This document shows positions 9,557-19,532 of a stretch of 64,000 nt of DNA, piece after piece. The notes beneath the pieces are model-generated. The model was not told the DNA's origin. It was given only the letters and a program-made list of their open reading frames with translations, and did no database searches. How positions within the stretch are numbered: the stretch's first letter is position 1; every line of letters starts with the position of its first letter. Location of the stretch: the NCBI GenBank assembly GCA_021234155.1, contig JAJEKV010000011.1:17682677-17746676 (forward strand). Reading direction: 5' to 3'. The position numbers were made by a program, and so were the translations under genes. The DNA is from Isoetes taiwanensis. Its lineage: Eukaryota > Streptophyta > Lycopodiopsida > Isoetales > Isoetaceae.

Positions 9557-11302
9557 GGAGGAGCAAGCGTCTATTGACTCAAATTGAAGTTGAGTCTTAG
9601 GTTGCAGATGATAGCACGGATAGACGAAGCCGGGAGGCACAGGAGAGCAGCGAACGGGTTTCTTGGCATGTTGTTTCTGTGGCGACCGCTCTGGTATGTT
9701 GTAGAGGTTCTGGAAGGTTAAAGTTTTCTAGGCCATCGTTTGAAAGGCCCGAGAGGCTTTCAGAGCTTCTAAACTTTTTCGATGTTGCTGAGGTATTCTG
9801 AGTTAGATTTTCCTATCGCTCATATCTCTATACTTGGCCATTCGTGTTCGGAGCTAGATTATCAAAGATTGTAGGTACTATCCAAGAGGTGCTTCCTGGC
9901 AATAAGTGTAGATGGTGGCGATAAACCCATAAATCTTCTTCTGATACTTCGGTATTTAAATCGAATCGAGCGTTAGAGATGTCATTTCTAAGTTTGAAGA
10001 AAAGGACTTCACTTTTGGTCGGTATGTTCTGAAAACCATTTTTTCCTGCATTTTAGAATAGGAGGATTTACACTAATATACATGGCACAAGCTCATTTCT
10101 TGGTTGAGTTCTTAGCATTCTCATGAGATATTCCTACTTTTCGAAGCAGCTCAAGCCGCTTTTTATTGAAAAACTATCTCCGGAAGTTCCTTTCTTTCCA
10201 TTGACATGCCGACTAGAATTAAACTTTCATCAGGACTAAAGATAGCATTGCTTTCTACATGGCATTTGAAAGACCATTATATGATAGCATTGCTTTGTGC
10301 ATATGCATTTGAAAGACCATCACATGAATTTAAGAGCATTCTGAACATAACTTCTACCTTCGGTGAAGAACCTATGCTTCTAGTCTAGATAATAAAGGAT
10401 TGTCGTCTTTTGAGGACTACTATAAACAAGATATTTCCTCTCCAAGTTGACTGCCCACTGAGCTTAGTGTTCTAAATCTATTTTTAGAGGAATATACATC
10501 GAGCACTGCCTGATGGTGCCGCATGTTTAATATGATCTAGAAACTTATATGGATAGAGACCATAGTTTCCAGTTGTTACTTTTGCATTTTTCTTTGTTTT
10601 CCATGTTGATGCTCATTTTCTTAACTCTTATTTCATGGATAAAGTTATTTTGAATTAAAAAATATCTGATAACATAGGGTAGTTTTTATATGTTGGTGTG
10701 GTGCGCTAAAGCATACATTAAAGAAAAGGTGACACCGTATAGTGATTTGTTATAATTTAAAGGTGTGCATAGTGATTGCAATCATTCATAGAAAATTTAT
10801 CTTCTTGCAATCATTCAACGCATTCTAACTTCTATCATCTTCACAGGTGATGTGCATTCAAGATTGCAATTTTATTGGGAGCACCATGGAAATGCAGCAG
10901 CTAAAGCTGTTGTCTTTATAGTTCACACAATTGTCTCTATTAAACAATGCACACAATTGTCTCTATTAAACAATTCATACGAACATTTGGTGGTGTAATT
11001 TATATTGCATGAACAATGTTGACTTCAACGTATGGTGGTGTTGTAGTTAATATATTTGCATGAACAATGCCTTGACACATCCCAATATTAACACAATTTC
11101 AGCATATAGCATGGATCTTAATCTTTTTTTTTAGTGTTTGGAGAGTCTTTTTTTAATGTTTGGAGTTGAAGAATCTATTATACATTTGGCCTTTAATAAG
11201 GTCGACCGAATATGTAGTAATATCAAATGCAATAACTATGTTGAGAGAGCAATGACTACCTGTAAAGGGCTTCCACTACCAAGAGAATGATAGGAAAGAG
11301 GC
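9557..11302. other. Region downstream of the heat-shock-type promoter, no recognisable gene
   Basis: 9560-10050 is less AT-rich than what follows and could be a transcribed leader. A 60-residue frame at 10206-10388 is unconvincing. From 10400 the sequence is AT-rich with stops in all frames. Confidence 0.4.
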
Positions 11303-11368
11303 AGCCATCGAATCCACATACAAATCTCAATTGTCAATTGGAATTTGTATGTTTGGGATTGGATGGCT
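11303..11368. repeat. Near-perfect 66-nt hairpin
   Basis: Arms of about 31 nt (11303 AGCCATCGAATCC, ACATACAAAT; 11368 backwards AGCCATCCAATCC, ACATACAAAT) pair with two small mismatches and a 3-nt bulge. The loop is almost absent around CAATTGTCAATTG. It could be a MITE or foldback relic or, less likely because the loop is so short, a small-RNA precursor. Confidence 0.7.
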
Positions 11369-12587
11369 TTTTACTTACGGGTTTCCAACATTTACAGAAT
11401 CAAAGCATTGCTGGGCACCGTTTTTAGTTGATGACTAATATTTGGCATTTCCTCTATATTCTTTGCAAGCTATAAGATGACAATGTTATCACCGGCTTCA
11501 AAAGATGTCAGTGTTGTCTTTGCGGTGCCATTCATCTTTTGTTAATCCTATTGTGACCTTCTGGGTCCCGAATATACACGTTCCCCTTTATTGGATTGCC
11601 TTAATGTCAAGCAATCTCTGTCCCCCTTTGTTGGATTGTCGTGATGTCAAGCAATCTCTATCATATACCTGTACAGACTCAAATTAGTAAACATTATGCA
11701 ATTTCTAAGCTACATAACCAATCGCATACCAAATACAATAAAATACACAGATCTTTAATCAAACATGTCATAGTTACAGAAAACATAGTTTAATATATTC
11801 TCATGATTTCAATAATGCACGTAGAAAAATGTGTATGCTTGAAACATGCTCTTTTCTTTATTTAAACAAGACTTGGAACTGAGCAAAGAAAAATGTGTCT
11901 ACAAGTCCAATGTGCAGATTGTTTTGCAAAGTTCTTGGATAGTGCTAGGAATACACGGGTATGATTTTTTGTATATAGGAAAGGTCACTTCCGTGCCTTT
12001 CCTGCCCGTTGATTTGGCAGCGGGAGGGGATTACCACCAAAAGTTGCCAGTCGCTTTGGCCGCATTGGAAAGCGATTACCACGTCTCCCATGACCCTCAG
12101 GTAGCAGATGTGCTTGATATATTTTTCACTAACATCTGCTAAATAGCAGTTCCATGTCTCGCTATTTTCTGGTATGCTATTCTTTTGCTTGGATTATGAT
12201 CCGATCAACATAGCTTTCCTAAAATTTCATGATTTTTGGTTGAAAATTATTAAAGAAAAGGTTTAAAGCTTTAAGTTTTTGTGTATTGCTATATGGATTT
12301 TGTGATTTTTATGAGAGAAAAGGTTTTCCACAATCCATAATTTCTATGGCTTTTTCAACCACATTCGCTTGAGTCTCATCAGGTATTCTACGATCCTATT
12401 CCAGCCACGTTCAACTGAAACAAACATCTTAATATGAATAAGAAGAAATATATTTGCTATACTAGTGGTTACTCCCATAAACTGGCCAATAGAATCTAAA
12501 TGTATTGGACGAAATATCTACTAATATCTCTCCATATGCGTATCATTCATGGTGGTTAGCTTCGTATGGATCGTTAATGTATCTCTC
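11369..12587. other. AT-rich region with one 40-bp duplication
   Basis: TTGGATTG(C/T)C followed by ATGTCAAGCAATCTCT occurs at about 11589 and 11630. An open plus frame at 11846-12142 (98 codons, with LPVDLAAGGDYHQKLPVALA) is the only mildly coding-like stretch, and no domain is recognised in it. Confidence 0.35.
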
Positions 12588-12703
12588 CCTTCACGTCCTT
12601 CAATAACAAATCCATTGGGATGCATTTGAGGTTTGGTTTTGTGTGTCCACGTCCTTCACTAACAATTCCAATGGCACATATTTGAGGTTTTGATTTTGTA
12701 CGC
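12588..12703. repeat. 55-bp imperfect tandem duplication
   Basis: CACGTCCTTCA(A/C)TAACAA followed by (T/A)TTTGAGGTTT occurs at about 12591 and 12648, with substitutions. Confidence 0.65.
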
Positions 12704-13184
12704 CATGGAGTAATTACCTCTAACAAGAAGTCTAAGACCTTGCCAACATACCAAGAACGCCAATGTCTCTTGAAAGAAAAAGAAGGCGGCACAAACCACA
12801 ATTTGGTATAATTCTTTTCTTATTTTCTTGTAGATTTAGTCGAGGAAGATGGATAGTTTTTTTAAATATCATCTATGTCACCTTTTTCCTGTTCGTATAT
12901 GCTATGCATATGGCCCTTCCACAATGTTCTCTTACACGTAAATAAATAAACGTCCTTGCTAGGGCAAAAATAACTTCTTGTGGAATAGTTTTTAGCATAA
13001 AAAAAAAGAAAAATATATTTTAGTATCCGAGGTCACGGGTTCAAACTTGGCCAATATCGGTTTAGTAACGAGGACCTTAAAAATCCATTGTCTCGAGGTC
13101 ACTGGTTCAAGTACGACCAACTGGTCCTGTGGTAGAGACCTTAAACCTGCCATATATATACTCAATAATCACATGCAAAGTAGC
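12704..13184. other. Spacer with two B-box-like motifs
   Basis: GAGGTCACGGGTTCAAACTT (about 13030) and GAGGTCACTGGTTCAAGTAC (about 13095) both resemble the internal B box of tRNA-derived SINEs (GGTTCRANNCC). No complete tRNA fold is found. A decayed SINE pair is the likeliest reading. Confidence 0.3.
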
Positions 13185-13330
13185 TCCTAGCATATTGCGC
13201 CTAGGTAGTAGATTGCGATATGTAGAATAATTTTAATGATGAATAAGATGACGTCCTTCCTAGCATATTGCACCTAGGTAGTAGATTGCGATGTGTAGAA
13301 TAAATTTAATGATGAATAAAATGACGTTCT
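13185..13330. repeat. Tandem duplication, 73-bp period
   Basis: TCCTAGCATATTGC(G/A)CCTAG to GATGACGTCCT at 13185-13257 is repeated at 13258-13330 with about six substitutions. Confidence 0.85.
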
Positions 13331-13439
13331 TCACTAAATCACTAAGACAGGAGTTTCGGAAGATCCTTTTGTGCAAATGCTTTGATTCTTCTTATGTGGC
13401 GGTTTATCTGGCTGTTCAATACTATTGTCTTGTTTTTTC

Positions 13440-13520
13440 CAATTTCTTGACAAGTTCCTGGTGCTCGCCGCATGGCCCAGAGGTTCGATTCCTCAAAGCT
13501 TGTTTTGCTGGCCAGTTAAA
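13440..13520 (+). repeat. Possible tRNA-derived SINE fragment
   Basis: CCCAGAGGTTCGATTCCTCA near 13475 has a T-arm-like stem and the TTCGATT loop of a Pol III B box. It ends at the copia insertion site, and the other flank continues at 18742. No A box was confirmed. Confidence 0.3.
13516..13520. repeat. Copia target-site duplication, left
   Basis: TTAAA directly precedes the left LTR and is matched by TTAAA at 18742-18746. Confidence 0.85.
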
Positions 13521-13854
13521 TGATAGAACTAGTGCAAAACCAGCACAAACCCGCAAGATCGACTCAAGAGATAGACAACTCTATTGAGAAAAGCAATGGG
13601 AAATACAATCTCTATTTCTGAGCATTGCATAGTACATAACGTACAATCAATATATACAACCGGTGAGACTAAGAATAATAGTCTGCCGTTTAACCACCGC
13701 CCATTAATTTAAGACCGATTTAGGGGATTGCTTCGTTTGACAAAGTGTCCTTTTCAGACATTTCAGCACCTTCTCAAAGACTGTGTGCTAAGTCTTTGAA
13801 CCATCTTTGTTTTCAAAGACATTATGCTTAGTCAAAGATATTTATATTCCAACA
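13521..13854 (-). repeat. Copia 3' LTR (left copy)
   Basis: 334 bp from TGATAGAACT to TATTCCAACA. It differs from the other LTR mainly where that copy has CAGCA or TGCTG. Here AAG or CTT replaces GC, for example GTCTTTGAAC for GTGCTGAAC. It also lacks about 18 bp near 13573. Confidence 0.95.
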
Positions 13855-13863
13855 CTCTCCCTT
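13855..13863 (-). promoter_or_regulatory. Copia polypurine tract
   Basis: On the minus strand AAGGGAGAG abuts the 3' LTR start TGTTGG, the expected position of the plus-strand primer. Confidence 0.75.
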
Positions 13864-15856
13864 AAATGTTGTCGACTAAGGTAAGAAAATCACTGAAACT
13901 AAGGCAATCCTTCTCTCCCCTTGTTTGCAATTTCTTCATGCCCAAGCTCTCCTTCACATTGACGAACTTAGATCCAACTAATGGTTTGGTAAAGCCATCA
14001 ACAAAACCGATCATGTGAGGAGCAATGAACAAGTTGAGAAGATCCCATTTGGATCGCTCACGGACAAAACACAAGTGGGTGTCAAGGTGTTTTGTCTTTG
14101 GGTGGTACTTAGCATCCTTGGCAAGATGGATGGTACTTGTGTTGTCACACAATATAACGGCCGAGGATGGAGGTACCCGCAGATCCGATCCACAAATGTT
14201 TAAGCCACAACAATTCCTCGCATCCCAACACCGAAAGTGCTTTGAATTCTCGCCTCAGGTGGTGCTGATTGACATCGTAGACTGCTTTTGGACAACCATG
14301 TCAAGACGTTAGGCCCTATGAACGTGACCATCCCCTGTTGTGGACCTCCCGCTATCATGATGCTTAGCATGATCGTGATCAACAAAGACTTTTCATTTGG
14401 AAATCAAAGGACCTCTCGATAAAAGAGACCTCCCCCGTGGAAGTCCCCTTTCGATATGCCGGCCATCTTTTAGCGACCTTCCAAAGGCGATCGCCGGGAT
14501 TGCTCATGAATCCGCTCAAAGACTCCCACAAAGAAAAGAGATATCAGGTCTAGTAAGCGTGAGATATATCAACGCCCTACCAAGCTTCGATAGAGTGTGG
14601 GATCACACTCCTCACCATCGAAATCAAGCTCAAGCCTTGTGCCGGATCAAAAGGACTTGCCACGACCTTGCAATCTTGCATACGATCATCTGCCTGTAAC
14701 ATTTCTTTGATATATTTCTGGCGAGAAAGATAGATGCCATCGAAAGTCGCCACACTTCTACACCTAAACAAGAATGCATAAGGCCAAGGTCGGGTCATCT
14801 CGGAAGGACGAAGATAACTTCAACTTCGGTGTAGAAATCAACACATCAAGATCTCCCCTGTGATGATCAAATCATCAACATACATAACCACAATGCACAT
14901 TCGCCTTCATGTGATTTGTAATAAAGATTGGGGTCTGCTTTGCACGCCTGCTGAACCCCGCTCAAGAAAGAAAGCATTAATTTTCGTATGCCAACATCTT
15001 GGAGCCTGTTTCAAGCCATAAATGCTTTTCTTCAAATGACAAACCAACGCTCCTTCCCTTGAACAACAAATCCACGGAGGTTGAGTCATATAGACCTCTT
15101 CCTCCAAATCACCATTCAAAAAGCGGACTTAATGTCCATTTGAAACATTAACCAACCTTTCATCAAAGAATAACGGCTATAATCGATCCAATAGTGGACA
15201 TTTCGCTACGGAGCAAAGACTTCATCATAATCTAAGCCTTTTTTTTTTTCTCAGGCAAAACCCTTGGCTACAAGTCTAGCTTTGTGCTTTGACATCGTCC
15301 CATCAAGATGAAATTTGGTTCTAAACACCCATTTACACCAATAACGTGCTTATCACGGGAGTTCAACCAATTCCCATGTGCCTTGCTTCAAGAATTGAGA
15401 GTATTCTTCTTCCATTGCATGTCGCCACCGTGTGGATCACTAGTCGCTTCATGAAAGGTTTGTGGATCAACATGATCCCTGGACCTTTGCCATTAAGGCA
15501 AGGTTACATGATCCATTAGACTTCTCTGTTTCTCCATCGACGCGGCCGATCTTCTAGGTTCAACAAATGTATAACAGTGTGCCGCAAACCGGTTCTCGCA
15601 ACAATTTGTTTCTCCTTGAGACGCGTCTTTGATCTCCTAGGTTCAACAACGGGGAGATATAGGTGCTACAATAGGTGCTTTGTAACAGTGCCGGATCAGG
15701 TGCTCTGATACCTTCATGTGTCTTTGGACTCCCCGTGAAAGGAACCAACCTGCTCATGGACCATAGGGCGAAGTGGGATTGGGATCATCCCGCGCCACTA
15801 CTTCGTGCAAATGCGAAGTTCACTTTGGAGAAACCACTAGAGAGGGAGAGAAAGGT
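13864..15856 (-). pseudogene. Copia reverse transcriptase and RNase H, heavily frameshifted
   Basis: In element order the minus strand shows the RT start KWVFRTKFHLDGTMSKHKAR (about 15340-15260), then NGDLEEEVYMTQPP and CHLKKSIYGLKQAPRCWH (15119-14950). YVDD of the RT active site follows at 14871-14882 within VVMYVDDLIITGE. Then come YLSRQKYIKEMLQ and CKVVASPFD (about 14740-14630). RNase H ends with CDNTSTIHLAKDAKYHPKTK and DTHLCFVRER (14152-14040). Each block is in a different frame from its neighbours. The family identity is secure. The density of breaks contrasts with the open integrase frame next to it. Confidence 0.85.
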
Positions 15857-17464
15857 CTACCGCCGGTTTGCTATTAGATCTCCAATATCCAAGCTGCTGT
15901 CATTGTGAACTGCAGGAGAATCACTGGAAGACATGCCATCATACACAGCATCTTCAACGAACTGAACTGACCTGCTTACAATAACCTGCTTGTTGGAAGG
16001 ATCATACAACTTGTAACCTTTCTGATTTTCTGGATACCCAATGAAGATGGCTTTGACAACCCTGTCATGCAACTTCCCATACTTTTTTTCACTTTTCAAA
16101 GGTATGGAAGCATAAGCCAAGCATCCAAACACCCTCAAATGAGACACATCTGGTTTCATTCTCCAAAACGCTTCATAAGGAGTCACGTCCTGGACTGCCT
16201 TAGTAGGCGACCTATTTGCCAAATATGCTGCTGTCACTACTGCCTCTCCCCAAAAAGATTCAGGCAGTTGCTTGTGACTCATCGTAGATCTTGCCAAATC
16301 AAGCAAAGATCTATTCCTCCTTTCACCTACACCATTTTGTGGATGAGCATAAGGAATGATTAACTGTCTTTCAATACCTTCTTCTATGAGAAACTCATCA
16401 AAGGCATTAGAAACATATTCACCTCCATTGTCACTTCTCAACTTTTTGATTACTAACCTTGTCTGCTTTTCGACTGCTGCTTTGAAGGCCTTGAACTTGC
16501 CAAGCACCTCAGATTTGCAGTGCAAAGTATACATCCAAGTGTACCTACTGAAATCGTCAATCAGGGTCAAGAAATACCTCTTTCCACCTAGTGAAACATC
16601 AGACATATAGCACAAATCAGAATGCAGCAGCTCAAGGGGTTGAGTTGCTCGATAAATAGCCTGCTGTGGAAAAGGCTGTTGAGGTTGCTTTCCGAGATGG
16701 CATGCAGCACACTCAAGCTTGACACATTTTAGAGAGGGAATACCTGTAACCATCTTGTTCTTGTATAAAGCATGTACAGCAGTGCCTCCAACATGACCAA
16801 AACGAGCATGCCATAGATGCTCAGCAGTCAAGTCAGCACATACAAGACCATGTTCAGTCTTATGAACTGAACCATCAAAGACATACAAGCCATTCTGCAG
16901 CGTCCACTGTGCCATGAACTGCAGACTTTTCAAGTCAATGCCTTCAAGTGGATTCCTGCCCAGCAGATAGGCTTTACCATTTCCGAGAACAATGTGATGG
17001 CCTGCTTTATCAAATTCAGCAGCAGACATGATATTAGACTGTAATCCGGGAGCAAACATGACATTTCTCACCTTACTAACTACATCACGTCCATGCAATT
17101 GAAAAGCTACAATCCCCTTTTCTGTGATAGGAAGAGAATATCCATCACCCATCTTCACATTACCTCCAGATCGAGGTTCAAGTTCAGAAAACACATCTGA
17201 ATCTCCGGTAAGATGAACCGTGGCTCCTGAGTCCAAAATCCAGTCCTTCTGTAAGGTGCTGGCCGCTGCTACAAGATTCAGATATTCAGCATCAAAAGTG
17301 GCACACGCAACAGCACTTGTCTCTCCCTTAGAGTTGACTACTGTGCTTCTCGTGTCACTATCCTTTGAGCTTTTCTTCTCCTTCTTACAATTTGAACTGT
17401 AGTGACCATTTTCACCACAATTCCAGCACTTGAACTCCTTGGATTTCTTACCATCAGACTTCAC
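15857..17464 (-). CDS. Copia zinc knuckle, protease and integrase
   Basis: One 535-codon frame. A CCHC zinc knuckle CWNCGENGHYSSNC lies at residues 13-26 and the aspartic protease LDSGATVHL at about 77-85. The GAG-pre-integrase HARFGH...CAACHLGK is at about 215-260. The integrase core carries HSDLC, then KLRSDNGGEY, then NGVGERRNRS, the D, D and E of the catalytic triad. The product processes the polyprotein and inserts cDNA. The frame opens inside the polyprotein. Upstream, KSENV is in frame with it, and gag lies in another frame, so a one-base shift separates the two. The frame ends near ...LDIGDLIANRR, where RT would follow. Confidence 0.92.
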   Translation of the reverse strand: MKSDGKKSKEFKCWNCGENGHYSSNCKKEKKSSKDSDTRSTVVNSKGETSAVACATFDAEYLNLVAAASTLQKDWILDSGATVHLTGDSDVFSELEPRSGGNVKMGDGYSLPITEKGIVAFQLHGRDVVSKVRNVMFAPGLQSNIMSAAEFDKAGHHIVLGNGKAYLLGRNPLEGIDLKSLQFMAQWTLQNGLYVFDGSVHKTEHGLVCADLTAEHLWHARFGHVGGTAVHALYKNKMVTGIPSLKCVKLECAACHLGKQPQQPFPQQAIYRATQPLELLHSDLCYMSDVSLGGKRYFLTLIDDFSRYTWMYTLHCKSEVLGKFKAFKAAVEKQTRLVIKKLRSDNGGEYVSNAFDEFLIEEGIERQLIIPYAHPQNGVGERRNRSLLDLARSTMSHKQLPESFWGEAVVTAAYLANRSPTKAVQDVTPYEAFWRMKPDVSHLRVFGCLAYASIPLKSEKKYGKLHDRVVKAIFIGYPENQKGYKLYDPSNKQVIVSRSVQFVEDAVYDGMSSSDSPAVHNDSSLDIGDLIANRR

Positions 17465-18090
17465 ATTTTCTGACTTCCTAGAGTCTTTGCTATCAGCAAA
17501 CTTCTTCTTGGTGTCAGCTGGTCCACTCTCCCATCCCTTTGCTTCTGCACCAACTCCTCTTGTTGCAGTAGAATGGTTACTTTGGCTATATCAATCTTCT
17601 CCTTGTACCTAATCTTTGAAGAGATAATATCATACGAAGGAGGAAGACCAACCAAGATATCTTGAATCAGCTGTTTTTCAGACAGCACTCCACCAGCAGC
17701 CATGTAATCCAAGCGCCATTGCTTCATCTGAGTAAGGTATGCTGTGACAGTTTTGAAATCACCTAATTGGGCATGTCTCATTTTGTTCTGGATCAGCATT
17801 TGAGTAGCCATACCCTTGCTGTCAAGAGACTTCTCCAAATGAGACCACATCTCCTTAAACTCAGTAAAATGGTTGATTTCATGACCAATTGTCTCTTCAG
17901 CCAACATTTTGACAAGAGCACAAGCTTTTTTGTTTATTCTGCCAGCATCTGCTGACTTGGTGCTGATAAAGTCTTCATCAAACACCTCTCCCATGTCACT
18001 AAATATCAAATAATTCACCATGAACTTCTTCCAAGCATGGTAATTATTATTAGTGAGCTTTGCATTCTGTGAGAACTTGAATGGATCCAT
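17461..18090 (-). CDS. Copia gag (UBN2-type)
   Basis: Starts at ATG 18090 (MDPFKFSQNAKLTNNNYHAW), about 290 bases from the PBS. It shows the L..NNYHAWK start and the long helical UBN2 region typical of plant copia capsid proteins (LTQMKQWRLDYMAAGG, DILVGLPPSYD). After about residue 185 the true frame seems to continue one base over (KKFADSKDSRKSENVKSDGK) into the zinc-knuckle frame, so the last ~25 residues here are probably out of frame. The protein would form the particle that packages the element RNA. Confidence 0.88.
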   Translation of the reverse strand: MDPFKFSQNAKLTNNNYHAWKKFMVNYLIFSDMGEVFDEDFISTKSADAGRINKKACALVKMLAEETIGHEINHFTEFKEMWSHLEKSLDSKGMATQMLIQNKMRHAQLGDFKTVTAYLTQMKQWRLDYMAAGGVLSEKQLIQDILVGLPPSYDIISSKIRYKEKIDIAKVTILLQQEELVQKQRDGRVDQLTPRRSLLIAKTLGSQKM

Positions 18091-18381
18091 GAATTTCTCC
18101 CGCTTTCATTCGTCACCAAACAAAGCACCCACTAGAAAAGTTGAATCTTGAATTTTGTCGCCAAAAAGGTCTTGGAAAACTCGAATCTCACACCAGGACT
18201 TGCTGGAAAATCCGAATCTCTCTCCCAAAACACTTCCTCCAGGCCAAAAAGCAAGAATCTTCTCCAATGCTGCAAATGAGATTTTCCACCACCAAATCTC
18301 AGCCAAAGAACTCCTGGAAACGATGGCCAATCCAATTTGGATGCTTCTCCAATAGCTTGCTCTATTCTTCCCTCAAGATAG

Positions 18382-18393
18382 CGTCTGATACCA
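18382..18393 (-). promoter_or_regulatory. Copia primer binding site
   Basis: On the minus strand TGGTATCAGACG directly follows the 5' LTR. It matches the usual plant initiator Met-tRNA site TGGTATCAGAGC apart from the last two bases. Confidence 0.9.
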
Positions 18394-18741
18394 TGATAGA
18401 ACTAGTGCAAAACCAGCACAAACCCGCAAGATCGACTCAAGAGATAGAATAGAAGACAAGAACAACTCTATTGAGAAAAGCAATGGGAAATACAATCTCT
18501 ACTTCTGAGCATTGCATAGTACATAACGTACAATCAATATATACAACCGGTGAGACTAAGAATAATAGTCTGTCGTTTAACCACCGCCCATTAATTACGG
18601 CACTGATTTAGGGTCGGTGCGCAGTGCTGACAAAGTGCTGCCTTCTGTACATTTCAGCACCTTCTCAGCACCTGTGTGCTAAGTGCTGAACCACTGCTGT
18701 TTCAGCACATTATGCTTAGTCAGCATATTTATATTCCAACA
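18394..18741 (-). repeat. Copia 5' LTR (right copy)
   Basis: 348 bp. It is rich in CAGCA and TGCTG words (18615-18725) that are altered in the left copy. It would hold the element promoter, read leftwards. I do not see a strong TATA box. Confidence 0.95.
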
Positions 18742-19532
18742 TTAAAGATATTTGTAAAAATTCCAGGTTCCACTTTCTGTTACATGGCTTCTTTGAAATT
18801 TATCGAAATAATAAGAATAGAACAAGGTTTCCCGAATCCAGACGAGGGTGCTTGGTGCTGGCATGTCGTTGCTTCTAATATGCGGCGTGGATTCCAAGGG
18901 AGGACCATGGTGAGGCAGACAACCTCTATCTCTGCTTTTGTGCACAACCTCTATCTCACTCAATTCTCTGTTTTGTGCCGACATTGAAACATTTGATCTT
19001 TTGCAGTCTCTTCATTATAAAATGTTCGGTTGTGTATTAATAACTTAATGGTTGTTTTGCAGGGCAGGAGTTTTTGAGAAACGAGGCAGTGGCAGTGAGG
19101 ATGAGGTGGGAATTGCACTTGGCGGTCCTTCTGCTTCTGTTGTGTCTAGTTTTGTTTTGGTGTGCCGGTCATGTGTATAGAGAGGTCTGATGCTGTCAAG
19201 CTCATCACATGTCATCTATTTAAAACCTTTGGGTTGTAAATATCTATGAGAATAAAAGATACATATTGAAACTATTGGTTCTTGTTAATTCGATGTGCAC
19301 CAAAGTTTCGTTGGGGTTTAAGAGGAAAAAATTCAAGACCCTTAATTTGGCACAATGGAGAGAATATTTCGCGCATCAATGGCCCAAAATAAAAGATGAA
19401 AACATCCCATAATATATACAAGCATAAACTCTGTTGTAGTTTTACATGAGAGAGGACCTAGTCGCTTATAATTAGTCAATCATGTCATTGTGCTCATAAA
19501 ATACCAAGGGAAAAGAATAAATCATATACATA
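18742..19532. other. Right flank of the copia element, possible 3' exon
   Basis: Begins with the second TTAAA. After an acceptor-like TTTTGCAG at about 19063, a frame reads AGVFEKRGSGSEDEVGIALG and stops at about 19180, followed by AATAAAAG near 19252. This could be the last exon of an unknown plus-strand gene. Confidence 0.25.

Larger units (their letters stand above)
13521..18741 (-). mobile_element. Complete Ty1/copia LTR retrotransposon
   Basis: A 5.2-kb element on the minus strand bounded by two LTRs (13521-13854 and 18394-18741), each TG...CA, with a 5-bp TTAAA target duplication. In element orientation the order is 5' LTR, PBS, gag, zinc knuckle, protease, integrase, RT, RNase H, PPT and 3' LTR. 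Integrase before RT is the copia order. Gag-integrase frames are largely open while RT-RNase H is broken many times. It inserted into a spacer next to a SINE-like fragment. Confidence 0.95.

Noticed and set aside
9360-9720. ONSEN-like heat-responsive LTR
   Set aside because: HSE clusters occur in such LTRs, but no TG/CA ends, PBS or pol sequence was found next to it. Kept only as an alternative.
11303-11368. Confident miRNA precursor
   Set aside because: The loop is almost absent and pairing is too perfect, and no expression evidence is available.
13025-13125. tRNA gene
   Set aside because: Two B-box-like motifs but no acceptor stem, D arm or anticodon arm can be assembled.
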